DNA of 37,261 bases from Bacteroidia bacterium (GTDB lineage: Bacteria > Bacteroidota > Bacteroidia > JADZBD01): contig JAGVMA010000084.1 of assembly GCA_020054095.1 (NCBI GenBank), positions 1-37,261 on the forward strand, given 5' to 3'. The position numbers and the translations under genes are program-made. This document shows positions 1 to 8,700 of the stretch, piece by piece. How positions within the stretch are numbered: the stretch's first letter is position 1; the number at the start of each line of letters is the position of its first letter. Below the pieces are notes generated by a model. That model had not been told where the DNA came from and made no database searches. It saw only the letters and a list, made by a program, of their open reading frames with translations.

Positions 1-559
1 CATCTGAATTACCGATAGGCAGCGCAAAAAACTTTTCGTACACTTTATTGCCACTTAAGTCCGACATTATTTTAACCATTGCACCATCAAACGAACCAAC
101 ACCTATTGATAATACGCGTGCTGCATATAACTTATAATCAGCTTCGCCTTTGCCAAAATATACTTGAACAATGCAAGCTGTGTAACCCGTGTTGTAAACT
201 TTTACTACGCTCGAACTATTTGCAATTTCGCTTGAGTAAGTATCGTAACCTTGCACGGTGTTGCCGTTTGCATCTTTATAATCGTAATCAATGTATCCTT
301 TTACGCAATATTCCACCACGTGGCGGTTAGTAAAAATTACACCATCATCGCTCACCACAAATCCCGAACCGCGACCTACGTAGCCCGAACCCGGTTTTTG
401 TTTTTCTAAGGTAGAATCAACCAAAAGAATTTTAACTACGCCTTTGTAATAATTGGCAGCAATGTATTTAGAATCTAACTTGCCCGGTGTGGGGCCTTGT
501 GCACTGGCTAACGAGCCAAATAAAAATAAACTAAGTAATGTAAAAAGTACTTTTCTCAT
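1..559 (-). CDS. Secreted trypsin-like serine protease (S1 fold), C-terminus cut by window edge
   Basis: Reading leftwards from the ATG at 557-559, the frame stays open to the edge, giving 186 residues. The first 20 form a signal peptide (charged start, Leu/Phe-rich core, SLASA then QG), so the protein is exported. Residues 63-82 contain GRGSGFVVS and TNRHVV, the motif around the catalytic His of HtrA/trypsin-like peptidases (His80). FDGAMVKI near residue 158 resembles the Asp motif. The catalytic Ser lies beyond the edge. His80 and Asp158 are about 78 residues apart, much more than the roughly 30 in DegP, so the domain carries an extra segment at about residues 90-140. A good promoter lies 38 nt upstream. 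The role is inferred as envelope protein processing or quality control; whether PDZ domains follow cannot be seen. Confidence 0.8.
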   Translation of the reverse strand, partial: MRKVLFTLLSLFLFGSLASAQGPTPGKLDSKYIAANYYKGVVKILLVDSTLEKQKPGSGYVGRGSGFVVSDDGVIFTNRHVVEYCVKGYIDYDYKDANGNTVQGYDTYSSEIANSSSVVKVYNTGYTACIVQVYFGKGEADYKLYAARVLSIGVGSFDGAMVKIMSDLSGNKVYEKFFALPIGNSD

Positions 560-596
560 GAGGTTTTTGATTAATAGTGGTTAGTATTTAAAGCGA

Positions 597-629
597 CAAA
601 AATATTAAAATTATTCTGCTAAAGGCAAA
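597..629 (-). promoter_or_regulatory. Bacteroidota-type promoter for the protease gene
   Basis: On the minus strand TTTG (626-629) is followed after 21 nt by TATTTTTG (597-604), an exact match to the Bacteroidota consensus TTTG / TAnnTTTG. The predicted start of transcription is about 30 nt upstream of the protease ATG at 559. The his operon promoter has the same 21-nt spacing. Confidence 0.65.
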
Positions 630-724
630 GTATTTGTTGCGAAAAAGGCAATTTCTTACTGTTTTATTCACAACCCATTTTTGCTTTAGCGATGCTGCAT
701 AAACAATATGCTTGCCAAAAAAAA

Positions 725-2119
725 TTAGAGCAAAATACCCTTCAGCAAAATCATGGATACCGAGATGTAAATAAGCAGCCCGGTAATATCAACCATAGTT
801 GCTACAAATGGTGCTGAGGATACAGCGGGATCTAAACCCATGCGTTTTAAAAAAATAGGAAATAGTGAACCTACTAAATTTCCCCACAGCACCACGCCCA
901 TTAGCGAAATACCTACTGCAATGCCTACCATCATCCAGTGCGGGCCATATACATCCACAAAACTCGACCATATTGCCACACGCAGAAAACCGACAATGCC
1001 CAAAATTATTCCCAGCATAACACCTATTTTTATTTCGCGTTTAAAAATTTGCCACCAATCGCGAACCGATATTTCGCCAAGCGATAATGCACGAATTACT
1101 AACGATGAAACCTGCGAGCCCGTGTTACCTCCGCTTGATATAATAAGCGGAACAAATAGTGCAAGTACTACTGCTTTTGCTATTTCGTTTTCAAAAAAAC
1201 TCATGGCAGTAGCCGTAAAACCCTCACCTATAAAAAGTATAATGAGCCAACCCACTCGCTTACGCAGCATGCCCCATATAGATGTGCTCATGTACGATTC
1301 TTCTAAGGCATCCATACCTGCCATTTTTTGCACATCTTCTGTTTCTTCTTTTCGTATCACATCCACCACATCATCTATGGTAATGCGGCCCACTAAACGA
1401 CCTAAACCATCTACCACAGGCACATAAACCAAATCGTACTTCTCCATTATCTTGGCTACTTCTTCGGCATCGGTATTGGTTTTTACGGTAATTATTTCTT
1501 TGTTCACCACATCGGCAATTTTTGCGCGGAGCGATGTAGTTAAAACTTTTTTAAGCGCTATTAATCCCACTAATTTTTCGTCATCATCCACCACATAAAT
1601 GGTGTAAATTTCTTCTATGTGGTCGGCATGTTCGCGCAACTGGCGCACACAATCGAGCATGCTGCTGTTCACGTTCACTTGCACCAGCTCTTTGGCCATG
1701 AGGCCACCGGCTGTGTTTTCATCGTAATTTAAAAGGTCAACTATATCACTCGCTTGCTCGCTATCTTCAATATGCGATAATACTTCATCTTGTTTATCGT
1801 CAGGCAACTCGGCTATCACATCGGCTGCTTCGTCCGATTCTAAATTTTCGATAACCGTTTCGGCAATTTCTTTAGATGTGAGCGATGCTAAAAGTTGCTC
1901 GCGTTTATCCTCTTCCATTTCCACTACTACATCGGCAGCAGTTTCTTCGTCAAGCAATTTATACAAGTAACGCGCTTCGGCTAAATCAAACTCGTTAATT
2001 ATTTCGGCAATATCTGCCGGATGCAATTCGGCAATAGTAGCTTTCACAAAGTTTTGGTTATTACTTTCGATAGCCGCTTTAAACTGCTGAAGGGTTTCTG
2101 TGTTTAGCTCTAAAGGCAT
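725..2119 (-). CDS. mgtE: Magnesium transporter MgtE
   Basis: Magnesium channel of the inner membrane, 464 residues from the ATG at 2119, close to the usual MgtE length of about 450. The order is typical: an acidic N-domain of helical repeats (about 10-125), a pair of CBS domains (about 130-260) that sense cytoplasmic magnesium, a connecting helix, and a C-terminal channel domain (about 295-464) with five hydrophobic helices. The channel part holds SSGGNTGSQ and DPAVSSAPFVATMVD, the conserved pore motifs, including the Asp of the last helix that coordinates magnesium. A longer TTG start at 2137 is possible, but that codon lies inside a perfect TAnnTTTG box (2135-2142), so the ATG is preferred. 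It stands alone, reading away from ftsZ. Confidence 0.93.
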   Translation of the reverse strand: MPLELNTETLQQFKAAIESNNQNFVKATIAELHPADIAEIINEFDLAEARYLYKLLDEETAADVVVEMEEDKREQLLASLTSKEIAETVIENLESDEAADVIAELPDDKQDEVLSHIEDSEQASDIVDLLNYDENTAGGLMAKELVQVNVNSSMLDCVRQLREHADHIEEIYTIYVVDDDEKLVGLIALKKVLTTSLRAKIADVVNKEIITVKTNTDAEEVAKIMEKYDLVYVPVVDGLGRLVGRITIDDVVDVIRKEETEDVQKMAGMDALEESYMSTSIWGMLRKRVGWLIILFIGEGFTATAMSFFENEIAKAVVLALFVPLIISSGGNTGSQVSSLVIRALSLGEISVRDWWQIFKREIKIGVMLGIILGIVGFLRVAIWSSFVDVYGPHWMMVGIAVGISLMGVVLWGNLVGSLFPIFLKRMGLDPAVSSAPFVATMVDITGLLIYISVSMILLKGILL

Positions 2120-2134
2120 TTTATGAATCTGCGG

Positions 2135-2142
2135 CAAAGATA
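2135..2142 (-). promoter_or_regulatory. Minus 7 box for mgtE
   Basis: The minus strand reads TATCTTTG, a perfect TAnnTTTG element ending 15 nt before the mgtE ATG. No clear TTTG is seen at the usual upstream distance (a T-run lies near 2160-2166), so only the proximal box is supported. It argues against the in-frame TTG start at 2137. Confidence 0.5.
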
Positions 2143-2275
2143 AGTATTAAGTACAGAGTAAAAAGTATGAAGTATAATGTATAGAGAATTATGAGGTGGT
2201 TTATTGTGCTGATAAATAGCGAGATGGATGAAAAAACTGGCGAGTCCGATTGCGAATTTGGTCGTACAGATTAAG

Positions 2276-2334
2276 GATTTGGGTTAACCGATGTGCGATA
2301 AGGGTTGCCTGGAGCACGATTAGGGCTGACCGAT
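2276..2334. repeat. Imperfect 17-bp direct repeat
   Basis: GATTTGGGTTAACCGAT at 2276-2292 recurs as GATTAGGGCTGACCGAT at 2318-2334, matching at 14 of 17 positions with 42 nt between starts. It may be a decayed repeat or a paired protein-binding site; nothing else in the sequence decides this. Confidence 0.4.
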
Positions 2335-2363
2335 AGTAAGGATGTGCAAACAAAAAGCAAACA

Positions 2364-2394
2364 CCCTCTCCCCGCCCTCTCCAAAGGAGAGGGA
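2364..2394. repeat. Palindromic GGAGAGGG intergenic repeat
   Basis: CCCTCTCC (2375-2382), AAA, GGAGAGGG (2386-2393) form a perfect 8-bp inverted repeat with a 3-nt loop, flanked on the left by a further CCCTCTCCCCG (2364-2374). From memory, short repeats of the type CCCTCTCCTTTGGAGAGGG are scattered between genes in many Bacteroidota genomes. It is GC-rich in an AT-rich setting. There is no T-run, so it is not a normal terminator. Confidence 0.55.
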
Positions 2395-2624
2395 GATAAG
2401 CCGACAACAAGACCAAAACAAAACTACATAGCCCCGATGGAAACGGAAAACTTGCGTGCGCATGGCTTGTGGGCATAGATAAGCAACTTGCAGTGTACAG
2501 CGGGAGCAAAGTTTACCATAATGCACAGCACTTGCGCTTCTGAAAAAAAAATGGCGTAACATTTTAAAAACAATTTCGTAACATAATTCACAACGGGTGG
2601 TTTATAAGTAAAGTGCGAAATGAG

Positions 2625-2653
2625 TTTGCGAAAAAGTATTACCTATAATTTAG
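2625..2653 (+). promoter_or_regulatory. Possible ftsZ promoter
   Basis: TTTG at 2625-2628 is followed after 17 nt by TAATTTAG (2646-2653), one mismatch from TAnnTTTG, ending 15 nt before the ftsZ start. The spacing is a little short, so this is a weak call. Confidence 0.35.
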
Positions 2654-2668
2654 GGCAAAACTTAAAAC

Positions 2669-4963
2669 ATGATGCAATTCAACCTTCCCACAGATTTATC
2701 ATCCATCATCAATGTAATTGGTGTGGGTGGAGGCGGCAGTAATGCTGTTAATCACATGTTCCGCCAAGGAATAAAAGGTGTAGACTTTATAGTTTGCAAT
2801 ACCGATAAGCAAGCGCTTGACATGAGCCCTGTGCCATTAAAAGTGCAATTGGGCACAAGTTTAACATCGGGCCTGGGTGCGGGCATGATGCCCGAAGTGG
2901 GGCGCAGTGCAGCATTAGAGAGTTTAGAGGAAATTAAAAAAATGCTTACCGGCACACGCATGGTATTTATTACTGCGGGCATGGGCAAAGGCACGGGCAC
3001 AGGGGCAGCGCCAGTAATAGCCGAGGCGGCAAAATCAATGGGTATTTTAACGGTGGCAATAGTTACTATTCCATTTCAGTTTGAAGGTTCGCGCAAACGG
3101 ATGTTAGCCGAAGCGGGTATTGAGGAATTGAAAAAAAATGCAGATACACTTTTAGTTGTGTGTAACGAGCGCTTGCGCGAGATGTATGGCAACTTAACGG
3201 TGGTTAATGCATTTGGTCATGCGGATAATGTTTTATCAAATGCGGCACGCAGCATTGCCGAAATTATTAGCAACACGCTGCATGTGAATGTTGACTTTAA
3301 TGATATAACTACTGTGATGAAAGATAGTGGTGTGGCTATATTAGGCACTGCAACTGCATCGGGCGAAGGCCGTGCAATTAACGCAGTGGAAATGGCTCTT
3401 AACTCACCACTACTTAACGATAACGAAATACAAGGCGCGCGTTATGTGTTGATGAATGTAACATCGGGCACAGAAGAAATCACAATGGATGAGCTTGGTG
3501 AGATTACTGATTACATTCAAACTGCGGCTGGGCAAGCGGCCGAGATTGTTACCGGTTATGGTATAGATGCCGAGTTGGGCGATAAAGTATCGGTAACAAT
3601 TATTGCTACCGGTTTTAAATCAAAAGAGTTGGATGGGTTTGATACTAAAAAAGCGCCTGAGAAAAAAATTATGCGCTTGGATGAAATAAAAGGCAGCGAT
3701 AATTTATTGAACACTGCTGTTACAAAAACCGAAATAGTGAAAGATGAATTGGAGCCGGTTTTAAAATCATCGTTAGATACAATAAAAGAAGAGCCGCAAG
3801 AAGTGGTGAGTATGTTTAAAGAAGAAATTACGCTGAACGATATTGTTGACCCACTTGAACCAACGCTTATTATAAGAGAAGTGAAAGATGAAGTGAACGA
3901 GATAGACTTATATAACGATGTGGATGATAACGAAGAGACAGTGATAGTGGAAGAAACTACTATAGTGCCTGAAGCGGAAATAGAGCAGCCGATAATTGCT
4001 GAAGTGAAAGAAGAAATTGTAAGTGAAATAGAAACGCCCGTTGTGGCAGAAGCAATAGTAGAAACAGAAACAATACTAAACGAAACTATAGTGGAGCCAA
4101 TTGCAATAGTGGAAGAATCAATTGTAAACGAAGTGGTGGTGGATGAAGTGCTTATTGCCGAAACGCCAATTGTAAGCGAAGTGGAAGAAACGCCCGTTGC
4201 TGTTACAGATACACTGGTTACTGATGAAGTAGTTTACAACGATATAGTGGAGGAAACTGCAAAAGAATCTGTTTTTGAAAGTGTAACCGAAGATACACCT
4301 GTGCAAGTTAATGAAGAGGAATTTGTGATGGAAACAAACGAGGAGATTGTTTCGGAAGTGGTGGAAACACCGGTTGCGGAAACTGAACTGAAACAGGATG
4401 AAGTGGTTTTTGAATTTGAAACTGCACAAGAAAGCGTGATAGAGTTTAACAGCGAGCCAACAGTTGAACAAGAAATTACTGCAAGTGTAGAAGAAGAGTT
4501 ACCTCTTGTAGCCGAAATGAAAGAAGAAATAGTAGCTGAGCTTGAAACAGAAATAACTGCCGAAACAGTGGTAGAGGAAATAGTTGCCGAAACACAGCAA
4601 GAGGATTTATTTGAAATTACCAGCGAAATAAAACAGGAAGAACCGGTGATGGAAATAAAAACAGAAGAGGTGAAAGCAGAAGCCAATAATGTGCCAGTAA
4701 CTTCGACAGTAACGGATGATGAGCAACGCAAGAAAAACGAAGAGCGCATTAAACGCTTAAAAGAACTAAGCATGAAATTAAAAAGCCCGGGTGGATTAAA
4801 AGAGTTGGAGGAAGAACCGGCTTATGTGCGCAGAAAAGTGAATTTAGATAATGTGCCACATTCGTCAGAATCGCAAGTGTCGCGCTATACTTTATCCGAA
4901 GGTGATGATAAGAAGATAGAAATTAAACCTAATAACTCGTTCTTACACGATAATGTAGATTAG
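2669..4963 (+). CDS. ftsZ: Cell division GTPase FtsZ with very long acidic linker
   Basis: Tubulin-like GTPase that polymerises into the division ring. Of 764 residues, about 15-325 are the core: VGGGGSNAVNHM binds nucleotide, AGMGKGTGTGAAP (residues 103-115) is the glycine-rich phosphate loop, and NVDFNDITTVM holds the Asp of the T7 loop that completes the active site of the neighbouring subunit. Residue 107 is Lys where most FtsZ proteins have Gly. Residues about 335-690 are a Glu/Val-rich low-complexity linker of about 350 residues, far longer than in most bacteria. The end (RYTLSEGDD, then NSFLHDNVD) is the short conserved tail that binds FtsA or ZapA-like partners. ATG ATG gives two possible starts one codon apart. 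The usual neighbours ftsQ and ftsA are not upstream; a terminator follows. Confidence 0.95.
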   Translation: MMQFNLPTDLSSIINVIGVGGGGSNAVNHMFRQGIKGVDFIVCNTDKQALDMSPVPLKVQLGTSLTSGLGAGMMPEVGRSAALESLEEIKKMLTGTRMVFITAGMGKGTGTGAAPVIAEAAKSMGILTVAIVTIPFQFEGSRKRMLAEAGIEELKKNADTLLVVCNERLREMYGNLTVVNAFGHADNVLSNAARSIAEIISNTLHVNVDFNDITTVMKDSGVAILGTATASGEGRAINAVEMALNSPLLNDNEIQGARYVLMNVTSGTEEITMDELGEITDYIQTAAGQAAEIVTGYGIDAELGDKVSVTIIATGFKSKELDGFDTKKAPEKKIMRLDEIKGSDNLLNTAVTKTEIVKDELEPVLKSSLDTIKEEPQEVVSMFKEEITLNDIVDPLEPTLIIREVKDEVNEIDLYNDVDDNEETVIVEETTIVPEAEIEQPIIAEVKEEIVSEIETPVVAEAIVETETILNETIVEPIAIVEESIVNEVVVDEVLIAETPIVSEVEETPVAVTDTLVTDEVVYNDIVEETAKESVFESVTEDTPVQVNEEEFVMETNEEIVSEVVETPVAETELKQDEVVFEFETAQESVIEFNSEPTVEQEITASVEEELPLVAEMKEEIVAELETEITAETVVEEIVAETQQEDLFEITSEIKQEEPVMEIKTEEVKAEANNVPVTSTVTDDEQRKKNEERIKRLKELSMKLKSPGGLKELEEEPAYVRRKVNLDNVPHSSESQVSRYTLSEGDDKKIEIKPNNSFLHDNVD

Positions 4964-4986
4964 TTAAGTTAATTATCCGGACGTTT

Positions 4987-5030
4987 ACCCGAAGGCGGGT
5001 TCGCGAAGCGAACCCGCCTTCGGGTTTTAA
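4987..5030 (+). terminator. Strong intrinsic terminator after ftsZ
   Basis: An 18-bp perfect inverted repeat (arms 4987-5004 and 5008-5025, loop GAA) is followed by TTTTAAA. The stem contains GAAGGCGGGTTCGC and its complement. It lies 23 nt after the ftsZ stop and should end ftsZ transcripts, so the YqeY gene probably has its own promoter. The long perfect stem could also work in the opposite direction. Confidence 0.85.
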
Positions 5031-5038
5031 ATACTTGT

Positions 5039-5046
5039 TATATTTG
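5039..5046 (+). promoter_or_regulatory. Minus 7 box for the YqeY gene
   Basis: TATATTTG is a perfect TAnnTTTG element 19 nt before the start codon at 5066 and just after the ftsZ terminator. No good TTTG is seen at the expected upstream position, which lies in the terminator stem. Confidence 0.5.
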
Positions 5047-5065
5047 CCCATCAAGAAAAAACAAT

Positions 5066-5506
5066 ATGGCACTCGAAGAAAAAATAAATGCTGATATAAA
5101 ATCGGCAATGCTTGCAAAAGACCAAAAACGATTAGAAGCGCTGCGCGCAATTAAATCGGTAATACTGTTATTAAAAACTTCGGCTGAAGGATATACCGAT
5201 GAAAGCGAAATGAAAGCGCTGCAAAAAGAAGTGAAAAAACGCAAAGAGACTGCCGAGATATACACTACACAAAACAGAGCCGACTTGGCCGAAGTGGAAA
5301 CATTTCAGGCAGGTGTAATAGAAGCATACTTGCCAAAGCAAATGACAGCCGATGAAATAAAAGCAGAATTGCAAAAAATTATAGCTCAGGTGGGTGCTAC
5401 ATCGGCAGCCGATATGGGCAAGGTAATGGGTGCTGCCACAAAAGCGCTTTCGGGCAAAGCCGATGGCAAAGCTATTTCGGCAATTGTGAGAGAGCTGTTG
5501 CAGTAG
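5066..5506 (+). CDS. GatB/YqeY domain protein
   Basis: A 146-residue cytoplasmic protein that is all YqeY domain: a helical N-terminal half (LEEKINADIKSAMLAKD, then LEALRAIKSVI) and a C-terminal helical bundle (QMTADEIKAELQKI, ADMGKVMGAATKAL) like the tail domain of the GatB amidotransferase subunit. The tail of GatB helps bind tRNA, so a link to tRNA is suspected for stand-alone YqeY proteins, but no function is established. Length and composition are normal for the family. From memory the gene often follows ftsZ in Bacteroidota. A strong terminator and its own minus 7 box suggest separate transcription here. Confidence 0.88.
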   Translation: MALEEKINADIKSAMLAKDQKRLEALRAIKSVILLLKTSAEGYTDESEMKALQKEVKKRKETAEIYTTQNRADLAEVETFQAGVIEAYLPKQMTADEIKAELQKIIAQVGATSAADMGKVMGAATKALSGKADGKAISAIVRELLQ

Positions 5507-5706
5507 CTTCTACACTATTTTATACATACATATATAGCATTAGGCAAGATTTACTTTTTCAATAATTACAGTCGTTGCACCTTCTTTAGATACCTGATTA
5601 TTAGTGATTTAAAATCCATTTTCGAGATTTTTTCCTTGTGCAACTTAATGGCATATTTTATTGTCTTTTATATGACTAAAAGCTGGAATAAATAAAAATT
5701 ACACCC
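5507..5706. other. Intergenic region upstream of the first giant surface protein
   Basis: A 200-bp AT-rich gap. No convincing TAnnTTTG box, terminator or small gene was found. CCTTGTG near 5635 and TATTTTATTG near 5651 are only a weak resemblance to a promoter. Confidence 0.4.
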
Positions 5707-8700
5707 ATGAACCTAATCTCCCGATGCCGCTTAATTGGCGCTGCTTTTCTTTTTGCAGTTACAGCAAATGCCAACAGTAATCCTTCTGCAAAAGGTAGCT
5801 GGTCTGTTTCAAATCCTTTTGAACAAAAAGTGTTCATCGAAAACAAAGGTCAGTATGACTTGAAAAGCGAAAAACCTGCCGACATAAAATACGGTGTAAA
5901 TAATTTGGGAACAGAAATTTACTTTACACCTAAAGGGCTTTTCTACCGAATAGAAGAACAAGAAATGATATTGCACGAAGAGCATGAGTATGAAAAAGAC
6001 AAACGTAAACCGGGCAAAGAAGAAGGCGAAGAGCGCGAAATAAAAACCAAGCTAAACATTCTAAACATGGAATGGGTGGGAGCAAACCCTAACGTGCAAA
6101 TATTTGCTGAAGGAGAAGCTGCCGACTATTATAATTTTTGTGATCCTAAAAATCCGAAAGGACAAGGGATTAATAACGTAAAAGCATTTAATAAAATAAC
6201 TTACAAAAACCTCTATCCGAATATTGATGTGGAATATGTGTTTCAATCAAAAGATTCGAAAACGGGTGTGAAGTACACCATTATATTGCATCCCGGTGCC
6301 GATGCAAGTTTAATTCAAATGAAATGGAAAGGATACAAAAAACATAATTTGGATGCGGATGGTAATATTCATTTTAACCTACATGCCGGAGAAATAGTTG
6401 ACCACGCTCCTGTTACTTGGTATCAAAATACTAAACAGAGTATAGCTACATCATTCAACGAAAAAAACGGAACAGTAAGTTTTAATTTGGGCGCTTACGA
6501 TAAAACACAAACTGTAATAATTGACCCTTGGACGGTCAATCCAAACTTTCCGCAAAACAACAAAGCGTATGATATTACTAAAGATGGGCTTGGAAACATT
6601 TATGTATTTGGAGGAAAAAATCCTTACTTATTAAAAAAATACGATTCAGCAGGAAATCCAATATGGACATATACTTCCCCATTCACAGGTTGGTATGGCG
6701 ATTTGGCGGTTCATCCTACAGGCGAATCTTACATCACGGAAGGTTACAGTGCAAGTAACTCGTTTGGTGCCATTGCAAGAGTAAATGCAAACGGAGCACA
6801 AGTTTGGTACACGCAGCAAGTGCAATTAGAATTGTGGTCGCTTGCATTTAACTGTACTTATTCCGTGCTTACAGTTGCCGGTGGTGTGTGGCAAGCACGC
6901 ACATCTACTGTTAACACAAGTAACGGTACACTAACGGGTACTATCACATTTGTAAATACAGGTGAAACTCGCTCAATGACACAAGCGCCAACAGGTAATT
7001 TTTATCACTTGTGTATTTCAGGCGCCAACTCTGTTGCTTCGCTCACATCTGCAAATGCATTGGTGTGGAACACCCCAAGTGGCTACGGCATAGGCTACGG
7101 AACACCTCAATACAATAACAGCTATAGCACTATGGATGCCGGCTTTAACGGTATAGCGTGTGATAATAATTTTGTTTACACTATTGATGGTATTACACTG
7201 ACAAAGAAAGATATTATTACAGGTGCAACAATGGGAACTGCTGTTATTCCGGGCGGAACAAACACAGGCAACGGTGGTGTATTTATTGATGCCTGTGGAA
7301 ACGTGTATGTAGGCTCGCAAACGCAGATACATAAGTTTGCTCCCAACTTAACTTTAAGTTCATCTACTGCAGCACCGGGTGCTGTTTATTGTTTGGCAAA
7401 TGGAGTGGGAGCAACTGATATTCTTTCGTGTGGAAATGGTTTTATAGCATCGGTTAACATTGCTAACATTTGCCCCATTAACCTTACACTTAACACTACA
7501 GGTGCTGGTGGTTGTGCGCCTAACTCAGGCACAGCAACAATTGTTGTAACAGGCGGTACAGGCCCTTACACCTATTCATGGTCTCCTGGCGGACAAACCA
7601 CATCTACCATCACCGGATTATCATCAGGTACATATATAGTTACTGTTACTGATGCCACAAGCTGTGTGCCTTTTACTGATACTATCACCATTTCAACCGG
7701 AAGTGGATTTAGCTTGGCTACTGCGGTAAATAATAATGTATCGTGTAATAATGGTTCAAATGGTTCGGCTGCAGCTACACCAAGTGGCGGTAACGGCCCT
7801 TACACTTATGTGTGGACACCATCAAACCAAACAACCCAAACCGCTACAGGAATGCCCTCCGGAACTTATACCGTGGTTGTTACCGATGCAAGCGGATGTA
7901 GTTCTACACAAACTGTGATTATAACACAACCTACGCCACTAGCTGCCACAATGGCTAATACCGCTCCGCTATGCAACGGTGGCAGCAACGGTTCGGCAAC
8001 GGTAACGGCATCGGGAGGAACAGGGCCTTATACTTATTTGTGGAACAATGCACAAACGGCACAAACGGCTACCGGTTTAACATCCGGAAATTATACTGTA
8101 ACTATTACCGATGCTAATGGATGCACCATGCAGCAAACAGTTACACTCAATCAACCGGCTGCAATGACAGTTAATACTACTGTGGTGCAGCCAACTTGCA
8201 CACAAGCAAATGGGTCGGCTACTGCTACACCTAACGGTGGAAATGGCCCGTACAATTATTTATGGAACCCATCCAGCCAAAATACACAAACAGCAACTGG
8301 TCTCATTGCCGGACTTTATACTGTAACCGTAACAGATGCAAATGGTTGTTCGCAGATAGATACTATTAGTATTACGGCAAGTGGAGCGCCTACTGTGGTT
8401 ACATCTATAGGAACTATTATGTGTAATGGTGGTAACACTACAGCTACTGCAACTCCAACAGGCAACGGGCCATTTACTTATGCCTGGTCGCCATCGGCAC
8501 AAACCACACAAACAGCTACTAACTTAACTTCCGGAACATATACGGTAACTGTTACCGATGTTAATGGATGCTCTGTGCAAACAATTGTTATTGTATCTCA
8601 ACCTGCTGCATTGCAATTGGCAAGTACTAACGTAACTAATACTAGTTGCGGAAATAATAATGGCAGTGCCACCGTTTCAGCTTCGGGCGGAACCGGAAAC

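Larger units (their letters stand above)
2143..2668. other. Gene-free region between mgtE and ftsZ
   Basis: About 525 bp separate the divergent mgtE and ftsZ. Short open frames exist on the minus strand (2201-2509 and 2320-2562), but their products are compositionally odd, overlap each other and run through repeated sequence, so they are not called. The region holds an imperfect 17-bp direct repeat (2276-2292 and 2318-2334), a palindromic GC-rich repeat (2364-2394) and probable ftsZ promoter elements near its right end. Confidence 0.6.

Noticed and set aside
840-1427. 195-codon plus-strand frame inside mgtE
   Set aside because: Antisense shadow of a gene with clear MgtE motifs.
2201-2562. 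Two overlapping minus-strand frames between mgtE and ftsZ
   Set aside because: They run through repeats, overlap in different frames, and show no domain or credible start.
4234-4773. 179-codon minus-strand frame inside ftsZ
   Set aside because: Ser-rich shadow of the Glu/Val-rich FtsZ linker; no start context or family features.
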